Positions 6,904 to 13,612 of a stretch of 14,425 nucleotides of DNA are shown here, piece by piece. Made by a program: the position numbers and the translations under genes. The notes under the pieces were generated by a model, which did not search any database, was not told the origin of the DNA, and saw nothing but the letters and a program-made list of their open reading frames with translations. Numbering within the stretch: the first letter of the stretch is position 1; every line of letters starts with the position of its first letter. Location of the stretch: positions 1-14,425 of the forward strand of contig CAJZJY010000007.1 of the NCBI GenBank assembly GCA_916050055.1. Reading direction: 5' to 3'. The DNA comes from an uncultured Streptococcus sp. (GTDB taxonomy: Bacteria > Bacillota > Bacilli > Lactobacillales > Aerococcaceae).

Positions 6904-7649
6904 CAGTAGAAGTATGTGCTGGAAGCATCGCAGACTGCATGATTGCCGAGCGCTCTGGTGCTGACCGCATTGAATTGAATAGCGCACTGTTCTTAGGAGG
7001 ATTAACGCCAAGCGTCGGTACCTTACAAAAAGTACTTGAGTCTGGAGTGAGCCTTCCGATTGTGTGCATGGTTCGTCCTCGTGGTGCAGGCTTTTGTTAC
7101 ACGAAGGAAGAGTTTGAAAGCATGCTAATCGATGCAAAACTCTTATTAGAAGCGGGTGCGAAAGGGTTAGCGTTTGGATTTTTATTAGAAGACCGGACGA
7201 TTGACTGGAACCGTACGAAGCAGATGATTGAGTTGTGTCAGAAATATCATGCCGAGAGTGTGTTCCATAAGGCGTTTGACCTTGTGCCGGATGTGGAGAG
7301 TGCCATCGAGGGCTTAATCAAACTTGGATGCACGCGCATTTTAACAGGGGGACAACAGGCGCACATTGAAAAAGGAATCCCGCTCTTAAAAGAGTTACAA
7401 TCTCGCTACGGAAGTCAAATGGAACTGCTTTGTGGCGGCGGTGTCACGAAAGAAAATGTGCAACACTTAATGCAGGAGACGGGAATTTCGCAAATCCATG
7501 GAACGTTTAAGACGTGGAAAACGGACCCGACGACTGCAGGAGATGGGCTGAGCTATGCCTATCATGAAAATGGAGATTACGAACAGACGGATGAAGCGTT
7601 GTTGAAGGAAGTAGTGGCGCTTGTTCGTGGACAGGAGGAAACGAAATGA
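6900..7649 (+). CDS. cutC: CutC-family protein
   Basis: A 249-residue TIM-barrel protein, usual length for CutC. Family motifs in order: GADRIEL (20-26), GGLTPS (33-38), RPRGAGFCY (59-67), FHKAFD (122-127, E. coli FHRAFD) and RILTGG (146-151). The family was named for copper tolerance in E. coli, but the copper role is weakly supported and its enzymatic activity, if any, is not settled. Here it is embedded in a PTS catabolic operon with 4-nt ATGA overlaps on both sides, so it should be made together with the dipeptidase and the last operon gene. That context suggests a role in sugar or amino-acid conjugate metabolism rather than copper handling (inference). AGAGGGG is the ribosome binding site. 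Confidence 0.92.
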   Translation: MTVEVCAGSIADCMIAERSGADRIELNSALFLGGLTPSVGTLQKVLESGVSLPIVCMVRPRGAGFCYTKEEFESMLIDAKLLLEAGAKGLAFGFLLEDRTIDWNRTKQMIELCQKYHAESVFHKAFDLVPDVESAIEGLIKLGCTRILTGGQQAHIEKGIPLLKELQSRYGSQMELLCGGGVTKENVQHLMQETGISQIHGTFKTWKTDPTTAGDGLSYAYHENGDYEQTDEALLKEVVALVRGQEETK

Positions 7650-8542
7650 GTAAACGATTGTTAAATTGTGCGGCCAGTGATTTCAGAAAAATGACAGGAA
7701 AAGAATTGAAAAAGGCGATTGAAGCCGCAGAAGGAAGAACGGTGTGCTGTGAAACGGGATGCTCACGACCAACGTTTCTGTATGAATTATCTAACGCAGA
7801 AATCGCAAAGGCGTTCGGCGGAGACATGGTGCTCTTGAACGGGTTTGACTGTATTGATCCACTGATTTACGGTGCTGAAGAAAGTGAAAACCCAGTCCAA
7901 CGTGCGAAAGAACTGAGTGGGTTGCCAATTGGGGCGAACTTGGAGCCAGTGGATATGAATGCAGAAATGCTAGAGACACGTATCGAAATCTCACCAGGGC
8001 GTCAATGTACGGTAGAAACCGTGAAACGTGCGGAAGAACTTGGCCTTGATTTTATCTGCTTAACAGGAAATCCAGGGACAGGGGTAACCAATGAAACGAT
8101 TGAAGCGTCTCTTTCCATGGTGAAACAACACTATTCAGGGCTTGTGATCGCTGGGAAGATGCACGGAGCAGGCTCGAAGGAACCTGTGATGAACGTGGAT
8201 ATCGCGAAACGTTTCATTAAAGCAGGGGCCGATGTGATTCTTGTTCCAGCGGTTGGAACGGTGCCAGGGTTTACAGACGCAGAATTGGTGGAAATTGTGA
8301 AAGTGGCGCATGCCAACGATGCACTCGTGCTTTCTGCAATCGGAACAAGCCAAGAAGGTTCTTCAAGAGAAGTCATCGAACAAATTGCTATCCGTAATAA
8401 AGTGGCTGGTGTGGATATTCAACATATCGGGGACGCGGGATACGGCGGTTTAGCGACAGTGGAAAATATTTACGCATTGTCAGTTGCGATTCGAGGAATT
8501 CGTCATACAGTAGCTCGTATGGCACGTTCAGTGGTTCGATAA
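7646..8542 (+). CDS. Uncharacterised barrel-like protein (DUF7916-type, tentative)
   Basis: A 298-residue soluble protein, last gene of the operon, with AGGAGG and an ATGA overlap to CutC. I recognise it only as a conserved family that accompanies PTS operons in Firmicutes and is sometimes labelled HAD-like hydrolase; I see no HAD motif (no N-terminal DxDxT). Visible features are a Cys-rich RTVCCETGCS segment (31-40), repeated beta-alpha patterns, AGKMHGAGSKEP (169-180), AGADVILVPAVGTVPGFT (193-210), VLSAIGTSQEG (228-238) and VDIQHIGDAGYGG (256-268). Alternating hydrophobic strands ending in Gly/His/Asp residues suggest a TIM barrel, possibly binding a phosphate near GDAGYGG. The DUF number is from memory. 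Function unknown; a late step on the phosphorylated sugar product is plausible from context only. Confidence 0.8.
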   Translation: MSKRLLNCAASDFRKMTGKELKKAIEAAEGRTVCCETGCSRPTFLYELSNAEIAKAFGGDMVLLNGFDCIDPLIYGAEESENPVQRAKELSGLPIGANLEPVDMNAEMLETRIEISPGRQCTVETVKRAEELGLDFICLTGNPGTGVTNETIEASLSMVKQHYSGLVIAGKMHGAGSKEPVMNVDIAKRFIKAGADVILVPAVGTVPGFTDAELVEIVKVAHANDALVLSAIGTSQEGSSREVIEQIAIRNKVAGVDIQHIGDAGYGGLATVENIYALSVAIRGIRHTVARMARSVVR

Positions 8543-8554
8543 GAAAGAAAAAAG

Positions 8555-8599
8555 AACAGCACACTAGCTGAAGGCTGGTGTGCTGTTGTTTTGTTTTGT
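8555..8599. terminator. Bidirectional terminator between the PTS operon and the CBS-ACT gene
   Basis: AACAGCACACTAGC (8555-8568) pairs with GCTGGTGTGCTGTT (8574-8587) over 14 bp with one G-U and a 5-nt loop. On the plus strand GTTTTGTTTTG follows. On the minus strand the hairpin is followed by CTTTTTTCTTT. Both ends are therefore T-rich, fitting two convergent transcription units. Confidence 0.9.
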
Positions 8600-8631
8600 C
8601 TTTCTGCCTGTGAAGTTGAGTTCGGTCTCGT

Positions 8632-8759
8632 ATCCTAGTAGTTGAGTTCGCAAAAGCAGAGACTCAAGCCTTTCTTGCTTTGTCCGCACGACTTTACAAG
8701 TCGCTTACGGCAAAGCTCGAACCGTCATCGTCTCTGAGCGCTTTTGCTCACATCCTAGT
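8632..8759. repeat. Palindromic element flanked by an 8-bp direct repeat (MITE-like or structured RNA)
   Basis: Nested arms fold this noncoding stretch: GCAAAAGCAGAGAC (8650-8663) with GTCTCT (8730-8735) and GCTTTTGC (8740-8747); 13-nt internal loops on both sides; GCTTTG-T-CCG (8677-8686) with CGGCAAAGC (8708-8716); and CGACTT (8689-8694) with AAGTCG (8698-8703). The direct repeat ATCCTAGT occurs at 8632-8639 and 8752-8759. An 11-bp direct repeat AGTTGAGTTCG occurs at 8614-8624 and 8640-8650. There is no T run, so it is not a simple terminator. Its right flank contains the stop codon of the minus-strand CBS-ACT gene. No second copy is in the window. Confidence 0.6.
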
Positions 8760-9393
8760 TGTTTTGCAGATCTTCCACTTCCGCAACAGAATAGTCTTTC
8801 TTTTCAAGGCTGTCGACGATTTGGTGTAAAGTATCTTTTGACACGCCTGCTGGCAATGTCACCAAGATACGGCGTAAGCTTTTATCTTGTTGGGTATCGA
8901 TGGTCATTACGTTGGCGATAGAAGCGTACTTGTTGATTACTTTAGAGATATTCGCAAGGGCGCCTTTTTCACCACCAGAAATAATGGTTAAAACATAAGA
9001 TCCACTCTTCACATTCCAAGATTCTTGTAACATTGACAATAAACTGTTGTGCGTTAAAATTCCGTAGAAACGTTGTTGTTTATCTAATACGGCAATGTAA
9101 GGTAATTCTTTAATCGTGAAGAACACTTTGAAGAAAGAGCTATCCACACTGATGAATTTAGTTGAGTTTTTAATTAAATGAGTAACTGGAAGACTCATAT
9201 CTCCACCGTTTGCTTTGTGGCGATAGATATGCATTTTATAAATGTTTCCTCTAAAGAACGTTTCCGTTTCATCTAATACAGGAACACAGCGGTATCCTGA
9301 TTCTTCTAAGATTGCAATCGCTTCTTCTAACGTACAAGATTCTTTAACAACCGTTAGACTCTTTTTTGGAACTACAAGAGATTTTAATAACAT
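8755..9393 (-). CDS. CBS-pair plus ACT domain protein (CbpA/AcuB-like)
   Basis: A 212-residue cytoplasmic sensor-type protein. Two CBS motifs (about 5-58 and 68-125, ending with the typical YGILTHNSLL) form a nucleotide-binding pair, followed by an ACT domain (about 133-205, starting SYVLTIIS and containing GALANISKVI). CBS pairs bind adenine nucleotides, and in Listeria a CBS-ACT protein (CbpA) binds cyclic di-AMP. Orthology to CbpA is possible but not shown here. The ATG at 9391-9393 is chosen over the ATG at 9397-9399 because AGGAGG (9401-9406 on the plus strand) is 7-8 nt from the former and almost touches the latter. It is transcribed alone, divergent from the CNNM/CorC gene, and ends inside the palindromic element. 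The output partner is not visible. Confidence 0.88.
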   Translation of the reverse strand: MLLKSLVVPKKSLTVVKESCTLEEAIAILEESGYRCVPVLDETETFFRGNIYKMHIYRHKANGGDMSLPVTHLIKNSTKFISVDSSFFKVFFTIKELPYIAVLDKQQRFYGILTHNSLLSMLQESWNVKSGSYVLTIISGGEKGALANISKVINKYASIANVMTIDTQQDKSLRRILVTLPAGVSKDTLHQIVDSLEKKDYSVAEVEDLQNN

Positions 9394-9425
9394 ACTCATT
9401 CCTCCTTGAGATTGGTTTCACTACA

Positions 9426-9454
9426 ATAGTACCACTTTTTAGGCAAATTGTAAC
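9426..9454 (-). promoter_or_regulatory. Promoter of the CBS-ACT gene
   Basis: Read on the minus strand, -35 GTTACA (plus 9449-9454) and -10 TACTAT (plus 9426-9431) are separated by 17 bp, about 20 nt upstream of the AGGAGG site. Matches are moderate (4/6 and 5/6). Confidence 0.55.
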
Positions 9455-9557
9455 TAGAAAAGTTAGGAAATGATGAGAAAATGGAAAGACTCAATCTAAA
9501 AATTGCATTAGAAAGGGTTTTAAACATTAAAGAACCATTACAAAACAGTACTAAATC

Positions 9558-9585
9558 TTGATTTTTCAAAAAAAACTGATATGAT
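9558..9585 (+). promoter_or_regulatory. Extended -10 promoter of the CNNM/CorC-family gene
   Basis: The -35 TTGATT (9558-9563), a 16-bp spacer and -10 TATGAT (9580-9585) preceded by TGA form an extended -10 promoter. The leader then contains a small hairpin CCATTT (9595-9600) / AAATGG (9605-9610) before the AAAGGGG ribosome binding site at 9626-9632. I see no known Mg2+ riboswitch in this short leader. Confidence 0.65.
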
Positions 9586-9643
9586 ATCTCTATACCATTT
9601 CATAAAATGGAAAAATCTATAGTTAAAAGGGGTTAACAAAATT

Positions 9644-11017
9644 ATGACAGCTGATTCAGATGGGAGTTCGCTGGGAGTCCAGATCTTAATCATTGTATTA
9701 CTAACTGCATTAAATGCATTTTTCTCTGCAGCGGAGATTGCGTTTGTGTCTATCAACCAAGGGAAAATGGCACAAAGAGCGCAAGAAGGAGATAAAAAAG
9801 CAATTAAAGTAATGCGCTTGTTAGAGAATTCAGATGAATTTCTCGCAACAATTCAAGTAGCGATTACGTTTGCAGGATTCTTCTCGAGTGCGTCTGCCGC
9901 CACAAGTTTCTCTTCACGAATTCAACCATTATTAGGAAACATTCCTGGAGCTGAAACATTATCACTTGTGATTGTGACAGTCGTTCTAGCATACCTCACT
10001 TTAGTTTTCGGGGAATTATATCCAAAACAAGTGGCGTTGCAAGTGGCAGAACCGATTGCATTAAATACTGCAGGAATTATTTTGTTTGTCAAAAAGATCT
10101 CAAAACCATTCGTATGGATTTTGACGTTCTCAACAGGGTTATTAAAACGAATTACACCGATTGAATTTACACGAGTAGAAGAAAAATTAACACGAAGCGA
10201 GATGAAGTCTTTACTTGCCAACAGTCGTAACGACGGAGCGATTGATATTTCCGAGTTTGCGATGATGCAAGGGGTGCTTTCTCTAGATACAAAACTAGCA
10301 CGTGAAGTGATGGTTCCACGTACAGATACATTAATGCTCGACGTGGATGACGATATTTCAGAGAACCTAGAGACCATCTTGAACTGTTCTTATTCTCGTC
10401 TTCCTCTTTACGAAGAAGATAAGGATAAAGTAATCGGAGTAATTCACGTAAAAGATGTTTTCCGCGCAGCAAAAGAGCAAGGATTCGACAATATTGACTT
10501 ACGTGCCTTAGCGCATGAGCCAGTATTCGTTCCATCAACGATTTTCGTGGATGATTTATTAGTAGAATTTAGAAAAACTCGTCAACACTTAGCGGTATTA
10601 AAAGATGAATACGGCGGGGTTGAAGGGATTGTTACATTAGAAGACTTGATTGAAGAAATCGTCGGAGATATCGAAGACGAGTACGACGAAGAAGAAAAAG
10701 AAGTCGTAGAAATTGACGAAAACAATTCGGTGATTGATGCCGGAATGTCGCTCGACCGATTCAATCAAATTTATCAAACGTCATTAGAGTCTGATGAAGT
10801 GGACACAATGGCGGGTGCAATTATCGAGAAGCTTGGCTACTTCCCAGATGATGATGAGGTAGTGAAAGTGAGATTCGAAGGGTATCTGTTACAACCGACA
10901 GAAACCGAGAATGATCGTATTCGTAAGATCCATGTCATAAAACTTTCTGAGGAAGAACTCGAGCAGATTCGTGCTGAAGAAGGCGAAACAGACGAAACCT
11001 ATGAAGATAATGACTAA
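9644..11017 (+). CDS. CNNM/CorC (HlyC)-family transporter, DUF21 plus CBS pair plus CorC domain
   Basis: A 457-residue membrane protein, normal length for the hemolysin-C/CorC family now linked to Mg2+ (and sometimes Co2+) export in bacteria such as MpfA of Staphylococcus. Domains: DUF21 transmembrane region (about 10-190) with NAFFSAAEIAF near residue 25 and VFGELYPKQVAL near 125, both family hallmarks; a CBS pair (about 205-335) with REVMVPRTD and DEYGGVEGIVTLEDLIEEIVG; an acidic linker EDEYDEEEKE; and the C-terminal CorC_HlyC domain (about 350-440) with the DTMAGAIIEKLGYFP motif. It ends in an acidic tail. It has its own promoter and terminator, so it is monocistronic. The older name hemolysin is not evidence of haemolysis. 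Ion specificity is inferred from the family. Confidence 0.93.
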   Translation: MTADSDGSSLGVQILIIVLLTALNAFFSAAEIAFVSINQGKMAQRAQEGDKKAIKVMRLLENSDEFLATIQVAITFAGFFSSASAATSFSSRIQPLLGNIPGAETLSLVIVTVVLAYLTLVFGELYPKQVALQVAEPIALNTAGIILFVKKISKPFVWILTFSTGLLKRITPIEFTRVEEKLTRSEMKSLLANSRNDGAIDISEFAMMQGVLSLDTKLAREVMVPRTDTLMLDVDDDISENLETILNCSYSRLPLYEEDKDKVIGVIHVKDVFRAAKEQGFDNIDLRALAHEPVFVPSTIFVDDLLVEFRKTRQHLAVLKDEYGGVEGIVTLEDLIEEIVGDIEDEYDEEEKEVVEIDENNSVIDAGMSLDRFNQIYQTSLESDEVDTMAGAIIEKLGYFPDDDEVVKVRFEGYLLQPTETENDRIRKIHVIKLSEEELEQIRAEEGETDETYEDND

Positions 11018-11020
11018 TCA

Positions 11021-11047
11021 AAGGAGGGGGCAACCCCTCCTTTTTTT
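11021..11047 (+). terminator. Terminator of the CNNM/CorC-family gene
   Basis: AAGGAGGGG (11021-11029) pairs with CCCCTCCTT (11034-11042) around GCAA, followed by an uninterrupted T run to 11047. It begins 4 nt after the stop codon. Confidence 0.95.
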
Positions 11048-11086
11048 GTGTGCTGAAAGTGCTAAAAATAATAAAAGTAGACTTGC

Positions 11087-11281
11087 GTCTATCTTTCAGA
11101 TTCCTCGGATGTCTTCATAATAGTCATAATGGGGCACCGGATTGAGCCAAGGTCTCCAATCCTACCAAGCTTCAAACTGCCTCTAGGAAATGAATTTCCA
11201 GAGTCAGTAATTCACATTGGTTGCACTTCCCCAATACGACTATTATGGAATCCGGGAATCTTCCAGATAGACTATTTTTTT
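11087..11281. repeat. Large imperfect palindrome ending in a T run (MITE-like or structured RNA)
   Basis: The left arm 11087-11134 and right arm 11229-11272 are inverted copies. GTCTATCT (11087-11094) pairs with AGATAGAC (11265-11272), AGATTCC/GGAATCT-type blocks follow, and CATAATAGTCATAATGGGG (11116-11134) matches the complement of 11229-11247 at 17 of 19 positions. The centre repeats this: ACTGCCTCTAGGAAAT (11176-11191) opposes ATTTCCAGAGTCAGT (11194-11208). T75-T81 follows the right arm, so on the plus strand it could also terminate transcription. A small TAGAC-TTGC-GTCTA hairpin (11078-11091) abuts the left end. No coding signal is convincing inside. Together with 11282-11309, where I see only a short ATACAAAG/CTTTGTAT inverted repeat, this fills the intergenic gap. 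Confidence 0.65.
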
Positions 11282-11309
11282 GAGTATACAAAGAAGAAGG
11301 GAGCCGCCT

Positions 11310-11450
11310 TTGTATGTTTATAAAAATGAGTCTTCTTTTCGTAAAGGGAAAGGTGCTTGGAACTTTGGGGAGTTTTGTGCATGGTTTATGAGGATGTTTA
11401 AACCGATAGAAAGAAATGATATACTTTCAGTGAGGAGGTGGGGTTGTTGA
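11310..11450 (+). CDS. Doubtful 46-codon ORF overlapping the DUF2971 start
   Basis: Starting at TTG11310, an open frame of 46 codons is rich in basic and aromatic residues (FRKGKGAWNFGEFCAWFMRM, then FKPIERNDIL). It ends at TGA 11448-11450, overlapping the DUF2971 TTG start as TTGA, the arrangement of a translationally coupled pair. A GGGAG lies 6 nt before the TTG. Against it: the start is rare, no promoter is clear upstream, and the promoter assigned to the DUF2971 gene lies within it. It may be chance or the tail of a decayed gene. No homology is recognised. Confidence 0.2.
   Translation: MYVYKNESSFRKGKGAWNFGEFCAWFMRMFKPIERNDILSVRRWGC
11397..11425 (+). promoter_or_regulatory. Promoter of the DUF2971 gene
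   Basis: An extended -10, TG-A-TATACT (11417-11425), sits 17 bp after a weak TTTAAA (11397-11402). The leader is very short, with AGGAGG at 11433-11438, so the start point would be only a few bases upstream of the ribosome binding site. Confidence 0.5.
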
Positions 11451-12484
11451 AAATCATTTTAAAAGAGGACATCGAGCTGTATCGTTATTTGATTGCTAAG
11501 GCGACATTTTTACAAACGCATAAAGAGTACCGCTTGGTGGAATCCTTCTTAGATAGTAATTGTTTTTTAGTAGCCAACCGCAAAACAAAAGAGAAAGTGT
11601 TTGTCTCACTGTTTAAACAACCAACGAAAGAGCCGACTGACTTAGAATATAAAAAGGTTGTGTATATTCAAAATGCGAATACGAAGATTCCGGAAGGGTT
11701 TGACGTAGAAAGGGCGGATAAAGAGTTCAATGACCAGCTCGCCAAGAATATCCGACTGGGTTTTTTAGCACCAGATCAGTTAGTTGAGCAGTTTCAAGGG
11801 GTATTTAAAGAAGACGTTGAGACGTATTTTAAAAAGGCAGAAGCAGCGATTCAAAAAGAGCGGCAAGTTTTTGTGAAGTACTATGCCAAGGAAACGATTG
11901 AGAAGAATCCGTATCAGGTGGTGGAAGGGAATGTGTCGTTTAGCCATCCGAAGCATTTTAACGACCCGTTTGACTGCAATTGCTACTACGCAGATGGTCA
12001 TTCGATGATGGATTTCTTCCGAGTGTTTTGCTTTACGCATGCTGCGGATAATATTTTAATGTGGTCTTATTACGCCAATAGCCACGCAGGGTATGCGCTG
12101 GAGTATTCGTATGCGAGTCTGTTGGATAAAATCCATTCCTTGAAGGTAGACGGACTCTGTGTATACGGTCCGGTGGAATATATTGATAAACGTCCGAACA
12201 CGAGAAGCAATAGCAATCAATTCTCTTATTCGAATCTGAATTTTTATATTAAGGCGACCTTTGCAAAATTCAAAGAGTGGCAACACGAGAGAGAATACCG
12301 CTTTGTGTGCATTTTGGATGAAAACACAGAAGGCGCAAAAGAAGTTCTTGGAGATTGGGTGGTCATTCCACAAGTGGATGTCGTGCAGGGATACGCTGGA
12401 TGTAATAATCAAAAAATAAAGGTGAAGGCGCAGTACCCCGTCCGAAAATTAGAAAAAGATATATTAAATTATCAACTAAAATAA
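11447..12484 (+). CDS. DUF2971 domain protein with a novel-looking N-terminal half
   Basis: A 345-residue soluble protein. The C-terminal half (about 140-330) has the DUF2971 pattern: FSHPKHFNDPFDC (165-177), FCFTHAADNILMWSYYANSHAGYALEYS (194-221) and KEWQHEREYRFV (276-287). The family role is unknown; members occur widely and some lie near phage or defence genes. Residues 1-135 form an extension I cannot assign, with Lys/Glu-rich helices. The start is TTG11447, 8 nt after AGGAGG (11433-11438). The in-frame GTG at 11438 would overlap that site, and TTG11444 is a close alternative. It has its own extended -10 promoter and is followed, 39 nt on, by the lipoprotein gene in the same direction, so the two may be cotranscribed. 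No nuclease motif is evident. Confidence 0.8.
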   Translation: MKIILKEDIELYRYLIAKATFLQTHKEYRLVESFLDSNCFLVANRKTKEKVFVSLFKQPTKEPTDLEYKKVVYIQNANTKIPEGFDVERADKEFNDQLAKNIRLGFLAPDQLVEQFQGVFKEDVETYFKKAEAAIQKERQVFVKYYAKETIEKNPYQVVEGNVSFSHPKHFNDPFDCNCYYADGHSMMDFFRVFCFTHAADNILMWSYYANSHAGYALEYSYASLLDKIHSLKVDGLCVYGPVEYIDKRPNTRSNSNQFSYSNLNFYIKATFAKFKEWQHEREYRFVCILDENTEGAKEVLGDWVVIPQVDVVQGYAGCNNQKIKVKAQYPVRKLEKDILNYQLK

Positions 12485-12523
12485 GTAATCGTCATTTGAA
12501 AATTATCAAAAAGGAGTATGACA

Positions 12524-13546
12524 ATGAAAAAAACAAAAAGATTATTAGGGATGCTTCTAGCGTTAATGTGTGTAGTTGTTTTTGCTGCATGTGGAAACCT
12601 TGGAGCAGAAGAAGTCGCACAGTATGATTTAACATCCCAGGGAATAAAGGTACTGTCTAATAAAGGGAACGTCTATTATATTGGTAGAGGCGTTCAAATG
12701 GAGAATTACGATAAATTTACCGAATCTCTAACGAAATATATTGAAAATGTGAAACAAGTAGTATCTTCAGAAGTTTGGATTGATAATAATAACGATTTGT
12801 ATATCGGATATCTTGGCGAACCGAAAAAAATCGGTAGCAATATCGTTATGGCATCCGGAACTCAAATGGGACTCTTAGCAGTTGATAAGGATGGGAACTT
12901 GTATGCTTATGGGATAAAACCATATAATGGATTCGACAAAGATTTCAAAGAATTAACGAAAATTGAAGATGTTAAAGATGTCGTCAAAGTATCATCGATG
13001 GGAGATTCAGCTTGGAGATTCTTTACGTTAACGAAGGACGGAACTGTTTATTTTAAGCAGTATGACGGGGAATTTACAAAGATAATGGATAATGTGAAAG
13101 ATATTCAAGGTAGCTATTTTATTGATAAACAGGATGTTGTATATCTTTGGAATACTAAGGGTATCGTTAAGATGGCTCCAAAGCTACAAATCAATTTGCA
13201 AAAAGATATAGCAAATACCGTGCTTCTTGAGAATAATACGATCTCGTATTATGCAGTGACCGGAGTAAAGTTTGATAAGGATGATCCGAAGATAGAGCAG
13301 CTCTATAATCATTATCCTAAAGATATCAAACAGGTGCTGTTCGTTAATTATCCAGGAGACGCGAAAGAAGACAGGGTTATCAATCTAAAATTAGTATATG
13401 TAAATACAAAAAATGAAATTGTTCTGTACGGAGTGCACAATGTTTATGACGCAGAAGGAACAGTGGATGTCAATACAAAAGTGTCAAGGAGTTTAGACGA
13501 CGTGTCTAAGATTTGGGAATTTATTCGAAATCCGGAAAAGAATTAA
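12524..13546 (+). CDS. Lipoprotein with RCC1/propeller-like repeats
   Basis: A 340-residue surface-anchored protein. The N terminus is a lipoprotein signal: basic MKKTKR, hydrophobic core 7-19, lipobox VFAAC with lipidated Cys23. The mature part has at least five repeats of the form D-K/N-x-G-x-hydrophobic-Y, near 46-53 (SNKGNVYY), 87-93 (NNNDLYI), 120-128 (DKDGNLYAY), 170-177 (TKDGTVYF) and 199-207 (DKQDVVYLW), spaced about 30-45 residues, as in RCC1-type beta-propellers. ATG12524 is preferred to ATG12518 because AAGGAG (12511-12516) is 7 nt away from the former and 1 nt from the latter. The ligand or partner is unknown. A bidirectional terminator follows. The gene could share the DUF2971 transcript; the AT-rich end of that gene could also supply a promoter. 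Confidence 0.85.
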   Translation: MKKTKRLLGMLLALMCVVVFAACGNLGAEEVAQYDLTSQGIKVLSNKGNVYYIGRGVQMENYDKFTESLTKYIENVKQVVSSEVWIDNNNDLYIGYLGEPKKIGSNIVMASGTQMGLLAVDKDGNLYAYGIKPYNGFDKDFKELTKIEDVKDVVKVSSMGDSAWRFFTLTKDGTVYFKQYDGEFTKIMDNVKDIQGSYFIDKQDVVYLWNTKGIVKMAPKLQINLQKDIANTVLLENNTISYYAVTGVKFDKDDPKIEQLYNHYPKDIKQVLFVNYPGDAKEDRVINLKLVYVNTKNEIVLYGVHNVYDAEGTVDVNTKVSRSLDDVSKIWEFIRNPEKN

Positions 13547-13612
13547 TAAGCGTTCCTTATGAACTCTGCTATAAAGATATCCGTAAAGATTTTACGTCAT
13601 CATTTATAAAGA

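Noticed and set aside
7646-8542. HAD-superfamily hydrolase annotation for the last operon gene
   Set aside because: No N-terminal DxDxT motif or other HAD motif is visible; the pattern is barrel-like.
11129-11323. 64-codon ORF inside the large palindrome
   Set aside because: No ribosome binding site or recognisable product; it follows from the repeat sequence itself.
11087-11437. T-box or other known riboswitch in the 11.1-11.4 kb leader
   Set aside because: No T-box sequence (GGTGG-ACC type) or other known aptamer motif, and no amino acid gene downstream.
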